Origin: Streptomyces sp. NBC_00224
GTDB lineage: Bacteria; Actinomycetota; Actinomycetes; Streptomycetales; Streptomycetaceae
Length of the DNA: 64,000 bases
Assembly: GCF_041435195.1 (NCBI RefSeq)
Contig: NZ_CP108106.1
Span: 1,240,001-1,304,000, forward strand
Direction of reading: 5' to 3'
Each line of letters begins with the position of its first letter. Position 1 is the stretch's first letter. The translations under genes were made by a program, and so were the position numbers. This document shows, one piece after another, positions 49,734 to 59,515 of the stretch. Below the pieces are notes generated by a model. The model worked only from the letters and a program-made list of their open reading frames with translations. It did not search any database and was not told the origin of the DNA.

Positions 49734-50205
49734 TTCCGTATACGCGGCAGGGTGTTTCCCGCCGAGGACGCGGGCATACGCTGAGCGCGGCGGCCGTACC
49801 GCCGGTAGCAGGGTGCACCGCCGCTCCGGCGTCCTTTCAGGGTGTGCCCAGTGTGGCCGGACCACACATGCGCCGCCCTCGGCCACCACCACAACAGCGC
49901 CCTGACCAGGGAATTGGGGAGAGTACGCCAGTCGGCCGCCCTGCCCTTTGCCGGAGCATGCCGTTCCCCGTGGTGTCCGCCACCACCTCGGATCGGCACG
50001 TGTGACGGTTGTCTCCGGCAAGAAGTGGGGGCCGGAAGATTGGAAGCGGCAGGAGGGAGGTTACCCCTCTCCCAGGAGCGGTCAGAGGGTGCCCCCTCTA
50101 CCTTGGCACGCGAGTGCGCGACGAGCATCGTTGGATCCGGAATCAAGTGGTTCGCCGGACTGCGCGAGCCTTCCTCCCACTCATTCCAAGGTCCACGGGG
50201 GACTC
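49734..50205. other. Intergenic region before the IS701-like gene
   Basis: No gene was found in these 472 bases. I looked for terminal inverted repeats that would bound an insertion sequence with the DDE gene and saw none. The ribosome binding site (GGGGGA) of the DDE gene is at the end. Confidence 0.4.
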
Positions 50206-51453
50206 ATGAACGCCGTTGCCGAGATACTGGAGAACTGCCCGCCGGACGACGACTGCCACCGGCCCAGCACACCCGCGGCCTGGGACGAGCGGGTGCTCAC
50301 CGAGGTGAGCACGGTGCTGTTCGCCTCCTTGCGCCGCAGCGACCAACGCCTCAGGGGCATCGCGTACTTGCGCGGTCTCCTCGGAGCGAAGGGGCGCCGT
50401 TCGATACGCAACATGGCGGCCCTGCTGGGTGGTTCGGCCACCGAGCAGAGCCTCCACCACTTCGTGAGCGACTCGACCTGGGACTGGGTCCCGGTGCGCC
50501 GATCGCTCGCCCGTCACATCACCCAGCTGGACCCGCCGTTGGCGTATGTGGTGCGGCCCATGGTCATCCCCAAGACCGGTGAGAACTCCGTCGGTGTGGA
50601 CCGGCAGTTCGTCTCCGAGCTGGGCCAGCTCGTCAACGCCCAGCAGGCGGTGGGCGTCTGGTCCGCCACCGAGCGGATGAGCGTGCCCCTCAACTGGCGG
50701 CTGCACCTGTCGTCCTCCTGGCTCAACGACCGCATGCGGCGCCGCCAGGCGTCGATCCCCGACGACCTCGGCGACCGCACCCTGGGCGACTCGGCGGTCG
50801 AGGCGGCCGTGGAGACGGCGAGCGCCTGGGGGCTGCCGCAGCGGCCGGTCGTACTGGACGCCCGGCACATGGACCTGGCCTCCACCATCGCGTCGTTCCG
50901 GGCCGCCGGCGTCCCCTTCCTCGCCCGGATCAACGGCGCGGTCCAGCTCACCGTGACCGACCCCGGGCTGCAGGGGCGGATGCCGGAGGTCCAGCAGGCC
51001 ATCCAGATCATGACCGCCGCCCGGGACCGGATGCGCCCGGCCCCGCTGCCGGGACGCGGTCCCGAGAGCGGGCGGCCGATCCACCTCACCACCAAGATCC
51101 GCGTCCGCCCCTCGCCCGCCGTGCGGCAGTTGGCGGGACCGGGCGAACTGGTCCTGCTGGGTGTGGCGGAGAGCCGCCGCCAGGGCCCCGTGGAGCTGTG
51201 GCTCACCGATATGACGGAGACCCGGCTGCCCACCCTGATGCGGCTGAGCCGACTCGTCCGACGCGCCGACCACGACTTCCGCGAGACCACCGACCGCCTC
51301 GGCATCCGCGACTTCACCGGCCGCTCCTACGCCGGCTGGCACCGCCATGTGACCCTGGCCTCGGCGGCCCACGCCGTGTCCGTGCTGGACGCGGACGAGC
51401 CCGGGGTGAACGGGGCGGACCCAGAGGGGGCGGGTCGGCGGCGTCGGGGCTGA
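50206..51453 (+). CDS. IS701-family DDE transposase-like protein
   Basis: A 415-residue protein with the IS701-type core: HFVSDSTWDWVPVRRSLARH, PMVIPKTGENSVGVDRQFV, NAQQAVGVWS and VVLDARHMDL (probable DDE acidic residues). Actinomycete biosynthetic clusters often have such single genes at their borders, without clear transposon ends. It has normal codon use, its own ribosome binding site and no visible target-site duplication. It may be a domesticated transposase or the intact gene of a weakly delimited element. Confidence 0.78.
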   Translation: MNAVAEILENCPPDDDCHRPSTPAAWDERVLTEVSTVLFASLRRSDQRLRGIAYLRGLLGAKGRRSIRNMAALLGGSATEQSLHHFVSDSTWDWVPVRRSLARHITQLDPPLAYVVRPMVIPKTGENSVGVDRQFVSELGQLVNAQQAVGVWSATERMSVPLNWRLHLSSSWLNDRMRRRQASIPDDLGDRTLGDSAVEAAVETASAWGLPQRPVVLDARHMDLASTIASFRAAGVPFLARINGAVQLTVTDPGLQGRMPEVQQAIQIMTAARDRMRPAPLPGRGPESGRPIHLTTKIRVRPSPAVRQLAGPGELVLLGVAESRRQGPVELWLTDMTETRLPTLMRLSRLVRRADHDFRETTDRLGIRDFTGRSYAGWHRHVTLASAAHAVSVLDADEPGVNGADPEGAGRRRRG

Positions 51454-51662
51454 CCACCCGTGACGGCCGGAGCTGACTACCTGTCAGTGAGCGTTCCCAC
51501 TCCCGGCGACCTTCCCGGGTGGCGGACAAGTATCCGCCACCCGGCCGCGTTCCGGCCATGCTCGCGGCGCGCCGCACACCACGGGGCAACCCCCGCCCAT
51601 CAGTTGCCGTCCTCCGGAAAACGAAGAGCCCTCGGCATTGCCCGGGGCGCTCGACGAGAACG

Positions 51663-54494
51663 ATGACGAGGACGACCACTTTGATACGTGTGAAACGCAT
51701 CGTGACCGCCACCCTGGCGGTACTCACGCTGGCGGCGGTGTCACCGGAACTGGCACAGGCGCAGCCGTCCGCCCTGTCCGCCCGGCCGTTGGCGAACCCC
51801 CTGTCCAAGACCGCCGACGGCGACCGTCTGCCGCCGGGTTGGCGGATCAGCGGCACCGGCGCCGCCCGGCAGCTCATCTGGACCTCCCCCGACCCGGTGC
51901 CCATGGGCGATGCCCGGGTCGAGTTCCACGCCGGGGACCGGCTCCTCGGGCGGCCGGTGGCCGCGCGGGACCGGCACTCCTTCCATCTGGCGCTCGACGG
52001 CGCGCGGATCGGGTCGGCCGCCGAGCTGAAGGTGCTGGCGGGTGGCCGCCGCCTCGACGCGGCCGGGACGGATGCCGGGGCCGGGCACACCACACCTCCG
52101 CCCACCGGCCTCGCCCCCGCCGCCCCGCAGCCGGAAGCCCCGCTCCCCGCGAACCAGGTGGATCCCGGAGTGCCCGGCCCGTACCGCACGGCCCGGGGCG
52201 CGTACACCCTCGACTCGGTGCGGCTGCCCGGCTTCAAGGCTCCGGTCGAGATGCGCGGCACCGTGGTGGGACCGACGAACGCCCCGGGCAAGCGCCCGCT
52301 GGCGCTGTTCCTGCACGGCCGCCACTACACCTGCTACACCACCACCGGCGAGGACGGCGGCGAGTGGCCGTGCAAGGCCGGTGCGCTGCCGGTGCCCAGC
52401 GAAGAGGGTTATCTGCGCGCCCAGCAGCTCCTGGCCTCGCAGGGCTATGTGACCGTGTCGATCGCCGCCAACGGCATCAACGGGCAGGACGGCAACGTCG
52501 ACGACGGCGGCGCCCAGGCCCGTTCGTCCCTGGTCCGTCTGCATCTGGCCCGCTGGGCGCAGTGGGCCGCGAAGCGGTCCGGCGCACCCGCCGCCGTGCG
52601 CGCCGTCGCACCGCCGGACCCGTCCCGTGTGCTGCTGGTCGGCCACTCCCGGGGCGGCGAGGGCGTCAACCGGGCGGCCCTCGACAGCCTCTACGCACCG
52701 GCCGCCGACCAGGACGGCTACCACGGCCCGGTCCGCTGGAACATCCGCGGCACCGTCCTGATCGGCCCGACGATCTTCGGCCAGAACCCCGCCCCCGACG
52801 TGCCTTCGCTGACCATCCTGCCGGGCTGTGACGGCGATGTGTCCGATCTGCAGGGCGAGATATACGTCGACGGCACGCGCGGAGTGAGCCGCGGCGCCGC
52901 GCTGCACAGCGCGGTGTACATGGTCGGCGCCAACCACAACTTCTTCAACAGCGAGTGGACCCCCGGCCAGGCCAAGGCGCCCGCCACGGACGACTTCGGC
53001 TCCGACGACACCCCCGACCGGGTCTGCGCGCCCGGTACCAGGACCCGGCTGACCGCGACCGGGCAGCAGCAGGCGGGCGCCACCTACATCGCGGCGGCGG
53101 CCCGGCTGTTCGTCGCGGGCGACGACCGGGTGCGCCCGCTCCTCGACGGCTCCGGCCGCCGAGCGCCCTCGGCGGACCCCGCCCGGGTGCTGTCCCACGC
53201 GGTCGGCGCCCACCGCACCCCGGCGTTCCTGCCGGGCCCCGGACTCGCCGTGTCCGGCGGGCGGGTGTGCGCCCAGGTCGACCCCGATCCGGCCCGCGCC
53301 TGTCTGCCGCCCGACACCGAAGGGGCGTCGCCGCACTTCGCGGGGTGGGAGGCCGCGCGGGAGCCCGGCCGCGACGCGGTGGCGCTGCGCTGGTCGAGCG
53401 CGGGTTCGGCGGTCGCCGTGCGGCCCGCGCGGCCGGTCTCCCTGGCGGGCGGCGAAGCGCTGGCGCTACGGGTGATCGTCCCGCCGAACACCACCGGCAC
53501 CCAGCTGGACGTCACCCTCGTCGACGCCTCGGGCCACCGGGCCACGCTGGGCCGGGCACGCGTCGACGGGCTGCCGGGCACCGGGCGCACCGCCTCGTAC
53601 TGGGGGCGTGAGGTCCGTATGCCGCTGTCCGCCGCCGCCCGCGCCGGGCTCGACCTGAAGCGGGTCGCGGCCCTGGAGCTGACCCCGCGCACCAGGAGCG
53701 GGCAGGCGTGGCTGATGGACGCCTGGGGCTGGAAGCCCGGCACCCCGGCCGTGCACGCACCCGAGATGCCCCGGGTCGACATCGGCCGGCTGACGGTCAA
53801 GGAGGGCGACTCCGGTACGCGTACCTACCGCGTCCCGGTACGGGTCTCGGGCCAAGGCAGCGGCCAGGTCCGGCTGTTCGTGCCCGAGCCGGGCACGGAC
53901 AAGGTCGCGGTCCGCACGGTCACGGTACGGCCGGGCAGGCATGACCTCGACGTGCCGGTGACGGTCCGGGGCAACACCCGCTACGGCTACGACGTCTCCC
54001 ATGACGCGTTCGTCAAGGCGGTGCGCGGCACGGTGGTCGGCTCGCACCGCGGTGGCGTCACCGCGCAGAACGACGACCCGATGCCGACGGTCACGGCGAC
54101 ACCCGTCGCGGACCACGTGGTCGAGGGCCAGGCGCTGACCTGGCGGGTCTCCCTGTCGACGGCCGCCGACGCGGACGTCATGGGCGAGTTCGCCCTGCTG
54201 CCGGTCGGCAAGGGCGCGGAGTTGTCCACCCTGGATGTCAGCCCGCAGTGGCTCAAGGACACCTTCGACGCGTCCCCCGCCCCGGCCCGGCCGCTCTCCA
54301 AGGTGGTGGACGGCCCCTCCCTCGTGGCCACCGTGCCCGCGGGTCGGTTGAGCACCGACGTGACCGTGCCCACGGTCAAGGACGGACTCAGCGAGCCGGT
54401 GGAGTCGCTGCGGGCCCGTCTGATCACGTACGACACGTCCTGGGAGCCGCACCCCGGCCCGGAGTTCACCGGGACCGTACGCGACGCCTCGTAA
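51663..54494 (+). CDS. Large secreted alpha/beta hydrolase with C-terminal beta domains
   Basis: A 943-residue exported protein. A signal peptide (about residues 10-34, ending ELAQAQ) precedes an N-terminal beta part. The alpha/beta hydrolase core at about 170-540 has ALFLHGRHYTC (oxyanion region) and GHSRGGEG with nucleophile Ser329. The last 350 residues look like jelly-roll and Calx-beta-type domains (LTVKEGDSGTRTYRVPVRV). It probably hydrolyses an extracellular ester or polysaccharide substituent; the substrate is not readable. The ATG at 51663 has a weak ribosome binding site. Confidence 0.75.
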   Translation: MTRTTTLIRVKRIVTATLAVLTLAAVSPELAQAQPSALSARPLANPLSKTADGDRLPPGWRISGTGAARQLIWTSPDPVPMGDARVEFHAGDRLLGRPVAARDRHSFHLALDGARIGSAAELKVLAGGRRLDAAGTDAGAGHTTPPPTGLAPAAPQPEAPLPANQVDPGVPGPYRTARGAYTLDSVRLPGFKAPVEMRGTVVGPTNAPGKRPLALFLHGRHYTCYTTTGEDGGEWPCKAGALPVPSEEGYLRAQQLLASQGYVTVSIAANGINGQDGNVDDGGAQARSSLVRLHLARWAQWAAKRSGAPAAVRAVAPPDPSRVLLVGHSRGGEGVNRAALDSLYAPAADQDGYHGPVRWNIRGTVLIGPTIFGQNPAPDVPSLTILPGCDGDVSDLQGEIYVDGTRGVSRGAALHSAVYMVGANHNFFNSEWTPGQAKAPATDDFGSDDTPDRVCAPGTRTRLTATGQQQAGATYIAAAARLFVAGDDRVRPLLDGSGRRAPSADPARVLSHAVGAHRTPAFLPGPGLAVSGGRVCAQVDPDPARACLPPDTEGASPHFAGWEAAREPGRDAVALRWSSAGSAVAVRPARPVSLAGGEALALRVIVPPNTTGTQLDVTLVDASGHRATLGRARVDGLPGTGRTASYWGREVRMPLSAAARAGLDLKRVAALELTPRTRSGQAWLMDAWGWKPGTPAVHAPEMPRVDIGRLTVKEGDSGTRTYRVPVRVSGQGSGQVRLFVPEPGTDKVAVRTVTVRPGRHDLDVPVTVRGNTRYGYDVSHDAFVKAVRGTVVGSHRGGVTAQNDDPMPTVTATPVADHVVEGQALTWRVSLSTAADADVMGEFALLPVGKGAELSTLDVSPQWLKDTFDASPAPARPLSKVVDGPSLVATVPAGRLSTDVTVPTVKDGLSEPVESLRARLITYDTSWEPHPGPEFTGTVRDAS

Positions 54495-54502
54495 GGCCGA
54501 CC

Positions 54503-54534
54503 GGACCCCGGCGCTCGGAAGAGAGCCGGGGTCC
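54503..54534. terminator. Bidirectional terminator hairpin
   Basis: GGACCCCGGC and GCCGGGGTCC form a 10-bp perfect stem, with an inner CTC/GAG extension, between the convergent hydrolase and S41 peptidase genes. Confidence 0.75.
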
Positions 54535-54539
54535 ACGCC

Positions 54540-55910
54540 CTAGGGCCTGTCCCCCAGCCACCCCACCGCACGGTCGAACGCCGAATCCCTGTCGTGGGCG
54601 AACTCCGTGTCCGTGAAGACGGGTTCGGGCAGCAGGGGCGGTACACCGGTCCCGTCGAACGTCGTCCTGCCGTCGCGGGTCAGGAACTCCTCGTTGGGCA
54701 GCCCGAACCACCACTTCCCGTGGCCCTCGCCCGGCAGCCCGCGCTCCATCACGTCGGAGAAGACACCCTGGGTGGGCTCCCCGATCCGTGTCGTCGGCGC
54801 GGGGCGCTCCATCATGGCCTGGGTGAACGTCTCCCCCGCGCTGAACGTCGACCCTCCGGTGAGCAGCGCGACCGGTCCGGCGTAGCGCGTGGCGGCGGAC
54901 GGGCGGACGTGCTGGGGCTGGGGCGCGGTGTGACGGGTGCGCTTGGCGTAGGCGAAGTACGGGCGGTCGGTGAGGCGGGCGGCGAGGTCAAGGCCGAGGC
55001 TGTCGGAACCGCCGCCGTTGATGCGTACGTCGAGGATCAGCCCGCGCAGCCGGTGCACCCGGTCGGGGGTGAGGATCGCGTCGAGGGCGCGGTCGAGCTC
55101 GGCGCGGTTCGCCGCGTAGGTGTTCCGCTCGCTGTAGCCGCTGAACGCGGAGAGCCGCAGATAGCCGTAGCTTGCGCCGCCCGGCGCGGGCACGTCGGCG
55201 TACCCGATCCGGCCGCCCGCGTACCGCTGGAGCGGCCGTCCCGCCAGATCGCGCCGCTCGACGAACGCCGTGACCTTGGCGTCGAGGTCGGGGCCGGGTA
55301 CGACGGTCCCGGGGCGGGTCATGCCGAAGAACCCGGTCTTGTCGGCGGAGACGACGACATGTGCGTCGTGCAGTGGCGCGACCATCTCGGTGAGGATGTC
55401 GTAGAGCTCGGCGTCCGTGCGCGCCGCCTCGGCGCGCGGCCGGTAGCGGTCGCGCACCTCCTGCCAGTCGATCCCCTTGGCGGCGAAGAAGGGGTAGTTC
55501 TCCTGGAACGTCCGCCAGAAGACGTCGAACGCGCCGGGCTGCGGTGCGCGGCAGGTGGCGGGCAGTGCGGCGAGCCGTCGCAGGGAGCGGTCCCCCGGCG
55601 CCCCGTCGATGTGCATCTTCGCCCGCGACCCGGCGCGGAGGGTGTATACGTCTCCGTCTGTCATCGCGTACCGCGCCGGGGCGCCCTTCTCGCGGGTGCC
55701 CGCGACGCCCTTCAGACAGCTGACGGCCGTCACCTGGTAGGTGTCGAGACGCCCGCCGTGTACGTCGAGCACGGTCCCGTAGTCGTCGACCTGCCACAGG
55801 CCGTCGGGGCCGGGCCGTTCCGCGGCGTCCGCCATACCGGTGGTGGTCAGTGCGCCGAGCGCGCACAGTCCGGCGACGAGCGCCGCGGTCTTCCTGAACT
55901 GCGTGATCAT
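54540..55910 (-). CDS. Secreted S41-family peptidase (IRBP/CtpA-like)
   Basis: A 456-residue protein with a signal peptide (residues 1-30), an N-terminal helical region with FWRTFQENYPFFAAKGIDW and the S41 catalytic core: SYGYLRLSAFSGYSE, LILDVRINGGGSDSLG and LTGGSTFSAGETF with the likely nucleophile Ser in STFSAGE. It is not preceded by a PDZ domain I can see, as in the IRBP-like (S41B) subgroup. The ATG at 55910 is a clear start; no strong ribosome binding site is visible. It likely cleaves peptides outside the cell. Confidence 0.83.
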   Translation of the reverse strand: MITQFRKTAALVAGLCALGALTTTGMADAAERPGPDGLWQVDDYGTVLDVHGGRLDTYQVTAVSCLKGVAGTREKGAPARYAMTDGDVYTLRAGSRAKMHIDGAPGDRSLRRLAALPATCRAPQPGAFDVFWRTFQENYPFFAAKGIDWQEVRDRYRPRAEAARTDAELYDILTEMVAPLHDAHVVVSADKTGFFGMTRPGTVVPGPDLDAKVTAFVERRDLAGRPLQRYAGGRIGYADVPAPGGASYGYLRLSAFSGYSERNTYAANRAELDRALDAILTPDRVHRLRGLILDVRINGGGSDSLGLDLAARLTDRPYFAYAKRTRHTAPQPQHVRPSAATRYAGPVALLTGGSTFSAGETFTQAMMERPAPTTRIGEPTQGVFSDVMERGLPGEGHGKWWFGLPNEEFLTRDGRTTFDGTGVPPLLPEPVFTDTEFAHDRDSAFDRAVGWLGDRP

Positions 55911-55995
55911 GCAGTCATGGTGGCCCGCCTGACCTGGGCGGGAACATCCGGCAGGCCGGTGAGTGGCGGGTGGGGATATCCCCCGGACCTCCCCC

Positions 55996-57177
55996 TCAGC
56001 GCCGCAGCAGCGCGCACGCGAAGTCCTCCTGCGCCTTGCGCACTTGGGCAAGGAGCGCGGGCTTGATGCTCTTGCTGGTCTGCGTCGTGATCGAGAACGT
56101 CAGGGACTTTTTGCCGTCCGGTGTCGCGGCGGCCAGCTGGGTGTATCCGGCGGTGTTGCCGGTGTGGCCGTACAGCACGCCGCAGCGGGTGGCGTAACGG
56201 AAGATCGCCAGTCCGGCCGAGTTGACGCCCGGGCCCGCCGGTTCGGACGCGCCACCGGGGACGAACTTCAGCTGTTCCTTGCGGGTGTGCGCGGACAGGA
56301 GGCTTCCTCCGGCGTAGCCGCGGATGAACCGGCCGAGGTCCTTCGGGGTCGCCACGACGGCCCCGGACGCCCAGAGGCCCGAGGAGCCGAAGAGCTCGGT
56401 GACGTCCTCGGGCGGGGCGGGCGGGTCGACCGCATAGCCGTGCAGATACGGCTCGGGCAGCCGGAAACCCTGGGGCAGGCTGGTCTGCCGCAGGCCCAGT
56501 GGGTGGTACACGAGGTGCTTGAGCAGGTCCTCGTAGCGGCGGCCCGTCGCGGCCTCGGCCATGAGCGCGACGGCGATGTTGTCGGAGTTGGAGTACTGGT
56601 AGCGCGAGCCCGGCGGGAAGGCGAGCGGTTCCCCGGCGGCGAACTCAAGGAGCCTGCGCGAGTCGAAGACGTGGTGGGGGTCCTCGCTGAGGATCCCGCG
56701 GAAGTCGTCGGAGGCGGTGAAGTCGGGGAGCCCGCTGGTGTGGTTGAGCAGCTGACGCAGTGTCACCTTGCGCCAGGCGGCGGGCAGTCCCGGCAGGCGC
56801 CTGCCGATGGTGGTGTCCAGCGTCAGCCGCCCCTGGTCGACCAGCCGCAGGGCCACGGCCCCGCTGTACGCCTTGGAGAGGCTGGCGAGCCGCATGTGGT
56901 CGGTGGGGCGGGGTGGCCGCCCGGTCTCGATGTCCGCGACCCCGGCCCGGTAGACCTCGGCCCGGTCGCCCCGCTTCAGTACGGCGATGACGCCGGGCGG
57001 GCCGCCGACCGCGCCCACGAGTTGATCGAGCCTTCGTTGCAGCCCCCGGTCCTGCGGCGGCGGAGGCGTCTGCGCGGCCTGCGCGGGCTGGACGAGTGCG
57101 CCGGCCGACGCGGCGGCGAGCAGAGCGGCGACGGCCAGCGGCAGACGGGCACGGCGTCCGGGCGGGTGTGCGACCAC
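55996..57177 (-). CDS. Secreted serine hydrolase, beta-lactamase class C / DD-carboxypeptidase type, second copy
   Basis: A 393-residue exported protein with SLSK (ASLSKAYS), YSN (QYSNSDN) and HTG (YGHTGNTAG) motifs, the same family as 4783-6048 but with HTG rather than HGG. The signal peptide ends near QPAQAAQ. The GTG at 57177 is preferred because AGGAGG lies 7 bases upstream; the ATG at 57198 is in frame but lacks spacing. Substrate probably a D-amino-acid peptide or ester. Confidence 0.84.
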   Translation of the reverse strand: MVAHPPGRRARLPLAVAALLAAASAGALVQPAQAAQTPPPPQDRGLQRRLDQLVGAVGGPPGVIAVLKRGDRAEVYRAGVADIETGRPPRPTDHMRLASLSKAYSGAVALRLVDQGRLTLDTTIGRRLPGLPAAWRKVTLRQLLNHTSGLPDFTASDDFRGILSEDPHHVFDSRRLLEFAAGEPLAFPPGSRYQYSNSDNIAVALMAEAATGRRYEDLLKHLVYHPLGLRQTSLPQGFRLPEPYLHGYAVDPPAPPEDVTELFGSSGLWASGAVVATPKDLGRFIRGYAGGSLLSAHTRKEQLKFVPGGASEPAGPGVNSAGLAIFRYATRCGVLYGHTGNTAGYTQLAAATPDGKKSLTFSITTQTSKSIKPALLAQVRKAQEDFACALLRR

Positions 57178-57243
57178 GTGGGTACCTCCTGAAGGCATGG
57201 CAGCGGCCGGGTCCGGCTCGCCCGTTTCCCCTGACCCAGCATC

Positions 57244-57259
57244 AGACGCCCTGGCGTCT
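57244..57259. promoter_or_regulatory. Short palindrome upstream of the second serine hydrolase
   Basis: AGACGCC, two bases, GGCGTCT is a perfect 7-bp inverted repeat about 70 bases before the hydrolase start; it could be an operator. Confidence 0.35.
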
Positions 57260-57283
57260 CACGCCTTCACACTGCTCCATCCG

Positions 57284-57316
57284 GCCCAGGGCCACGTCTC
57301 CCTGCTGGCCCTGGGC
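57284..57316 (-). terminator. Terminator hairpin after glpD
   Basis: GCCCAGGGCCA and TGGCCCTGGGC form an 11-bp perfect stem with an 11-base loop immediately downstream of glpD on the minus strand. Confidence 0.75.
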
Positions 57317-57333
57317 AGGTGTCCCGAAGCGGC

Positions 57334-58917
57334 TCAGGACCCGGCCGGCTCGTGCGCCGCCGCGTCCAGTGCCTCGCGCGCCGCGTCGAGGGCCGCGGCC
57401 CGGTCGGTGGGCACCAGGCCGACGCGGGTGCGGCGGTCGAGGAGGTCGGACTCGTCGAGCGCGCCCTCGTGCCTGACCGCCCACCACAGTTCGGCCCGGG
57501 TGGTCTCCACTCCTTCGGCCACCGGTTCGCGCAGCCGGGGGTCTGCCTCGCCGAGCGCGTGCAGGGCGGTGGCCTCGGTCCCGTACCGGGTGAGCAGCCT
57601 GCGCGGTACCGGCAGGGCGGCGAGCTCCGCGGGCGCGGCGGCGCCGACCAGGGGCAGTCGCGCGGTGCGGCAGGGCGCCGCCGACATGCCCCGGGCGGTC
57701 AGCGCGGCGTCGAGGGCGTCCTGGGCCATCCGCCGGTAGGTGGTCAGCTTGCCGCCGACGACGGTCACGACGCCCTCGCTCGACGTCAGCACCGCGTGCC
57801 GCCGCGAGATGTCGGAGGTGCGGCCGCCCGGCGCGCCGTCGGGGGCGTCGTCGAGGAGCGGCCGCAGCCCGGCGAAGGCGCCCACCACGTCGTCGCGGTG
57901 GACCGGTGTGTCCAGGGCCGTGTTGAGGATGTCGAGCAGGAAGCCGATGTCGGACTCGGGGGGCGTGGGCTCGTCCTGGAGCGGCCCGTCGACGGGCTCG
58001 TCGGTGAGCCCCACGTACACCCTGCCGTCCCCTTGCGGCAGGACCAGGACGAAGCGGTTGCTCTCGCCCGGGACAGGGATGTGCAGCCCGGCGGTGAGGC
58101 CGGGCAGGGTGCTGCCGCGCAGCACCAGGTGGGTGCCGCGCGAGGGGCGCAGCTTGACGCCGTCGACCAGCTGGTCCGCCCAGACGCCGGTGGCGTTGAC
58201 GACCGCCCGGGCCCGGATGGTCAGCTCCTGCCCGGTCAGTTCGTCACGTACGAGGGCGCCGGAGCCGGTGACGGACAGGGCGCGGGTCCGGGTCAGGATG
58301 CGTGCCCCGTGTCCGGCGGCCGTGCGGGCGATGGCGGTCACCAGGCGGGCGTCGTCGGCCAGTTGGCCGTCCCAGGAGAGCAGCCCGCCGTACAGACCGT
58401 GCGGGCGCAGACCGGGCGCGGTCCGCAGGGTCTCGACGGCCGAGAGCCGGCGCGGGCCGGGCAGGGTGCGCCGTGCGGTGCCCGCCGAGATGCGCAGCAG
58501 GTCGCCCGCGTGCAGCCCGGCCTGCACGACCGCCGCGTTGCGCCGGGAGGTCAGCGAGGTGAGGGGCAGCACGAACGGCTGCGCACGCACCAGGTGGGGG
58601 GCGGTGCGCTCCATCAGCACCCCGCGCTCCACCGCGCTCTCGTGCGCGACGCCGAGCTGCCCGGAGGCCAGGTAGCGCAGTCCGCCGTGGATGAGCTTGG
58701 AGCTCCAGCGGGAGGTGCCGAACGCCAGGTCGTACGCGTCGATCGCGGCGACCGACAGGCCGCGCGAGGCGGCGTCCAGGGCGGCTCCGGCGCCGGTCGC
58801 GCCGAGGCCGATGACCAGGACGTCGACGGCCGTCCCGGCGGCCAGCCCGTCCAGTTCGCGGGCGCGGCGGGCGGCGGTGAGGGAGAAGGAGTCCGAGCGG
58901 GGTTCGGTACGGCTCAT
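57334..58917 (-). CDS. glpD: Glycerol-3-phosphate dehydrogenase (FAD, aerobic)
   Basis: A 527-residue GlpD: FAD-binding VLVIGLGATGAG (about residues 33-44), IDAYDLAFGTSRWSSKLIHG and LRYLASG in the standard positions, RGTHLVLRG mid-protein and GGKLTTYRRMAQDAL at the C-terminal cap. It oxidises glycerol 3-phosphate to dihydroxyacetone phosphate, feeding electrons to quinone at the membrane. The ATG overlaps the stop of the TetR gene (ATGA), so both are one transcript. It is next to lipid-synthesis genes, suggesting that this copy serves glycerolipid metabolism. Confidence 0.93.
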   Translation of the reverse strand: MSRTEPRSDSFSLTAARRARELDGLAAGTAVDVLVIGLGATGAGAALDAASRGLSVAAIDAYDLAFGTSRWSSKLIHGGLRYLASGQLGVAHESAVERGVLMERTAPHLVRAQPFVLPLTSLTSRRNAAVVQAGLHAGDLLRISAGTARRTLPGPRRLSAVETLRTAPGLRPHGLYGGLLSWDGQLADDARLVTAIARTAAGHGARILTRTRALSVTGSGALVRDELTGQELTIRARAVVNATGVWADQLVDGVKLRPSRGTHLVLRGSTLPGLTAGLHIPVPGESNRFVLVLPQGDGRVYVGLTDEPVDGPLQDEPTPPESDIGFLLDILNTALDTPVHRDDVVGAFAGLRPLLDDAPDGAPGGRTSDISRRHAVLTSSEGVVTVVGGKLTTYRRMAQDALDAALTARGMSAAPCRTARLPLVGAAAPAELAALPVPRRLLTRYGTEATALHALGEADPRLREPVAEGVETTRAELWWAVRHEGALDESDLLDRRTRVGLVPTDRAAALDAAREALDAAAHEPAGS

Positions 58918-59513
58918 GGGGCGAGGGTCCTCTCAAGGATGTGCCGGAGCTCGTCGTAGAACGCTTCGTCGGCGAGTTCGGGGTCCGCCGCGTCGGTCAT
59001 GGTCTGCAGTGAGAGCGCGAAGGACTGGATCACCAGGAAGAGCGACCTGGTCTGGCGCAGCGGGTGGTCGGCGCGTACCGAACCGTCCGCGTGCCCCTGC
59101 TCCAGCGCCTCCTGGACGAAGGCGAGCAGCGCGTCCTGGCTGGCGCCCCGGCGGTCGAAGAGGTACGGCAGCAGCAGTTCCGGGTCGACGTCGAGGATCT
59201 TGCACAGCAGCGGATGGGACCGGAAGGCGCGCAGCCCCGCCACCAGCCCGTCGACCAACTGCTCGCGCACGGGTCGGGTGGTGTCGGTCGTGGGCGTGTC
59301 CCCGAGGGTGACGGACACCCACTCCCGTGTCATGACGTCGCCCACCAGGGTGCGCACGTCGGGCCAGCGCCGGTAGATGGTCATGCGGGAGACCCCGGCC
59401 CGGCGTGCGACGTCGGTGAGGGTCGTCCGGCGGACGCCGACCGCGAGAACGCAGTCCCGGGCGGCGTCGAGCACCGCCTCGTCGTCCCGACGGTTGTGAC
59501 GAATGGGCTTCAT
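58914..59513 (-). CDS. TetR-family regulator of the glpD operon
   Basis: A 199-residue TetR protein with helix-turn-helix LTDVARRAGVSRMTIYRRWPD at about residues 32-52 and a typical helical C-terminal domain. Its stop overlaps the glpD start. The promoter lies in a short gap with the divergent alkyl-DHAP-synthase-like gene, which has an imperfect palindrome at 59516-59528, so it probably controls both directions. Confidence 0.86.
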   Translation of the reverse strand: MKPIRHNRRDDEAVLDAARDCVLAVGVRRTTLTDVARRAGVSRMTIYRRWPDVRTLVGDVMTREWVSVTLGDTPTTDTTRPVREQLVDGLVAGLRAFRSHPLLCKILDVDPELLLPYLFDRRGASQDALLAFVQEALEQGHADGSVRADHPLRQTRSLFLVIQSFALSLQTMTDAADPELADEAFYDELRHILERTLAP

Positions 59514-59515
59514 CT

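Noticed and set aside
50206..51453. An intact insertion sequence around the DDE gene
   Set aside because: I searched the flanks by eye for terminal inverted repeats and a target duplication and found none.
4783..57177. Treating the two serine hydrolases as antibiotic-resistance beta-lactamases
   Set aside because: Both share SxxK/YxN motifs with DD-peptidases and have wide substrate possibilities; the sequence gives no evidence of beta-lactam hydrolysis.
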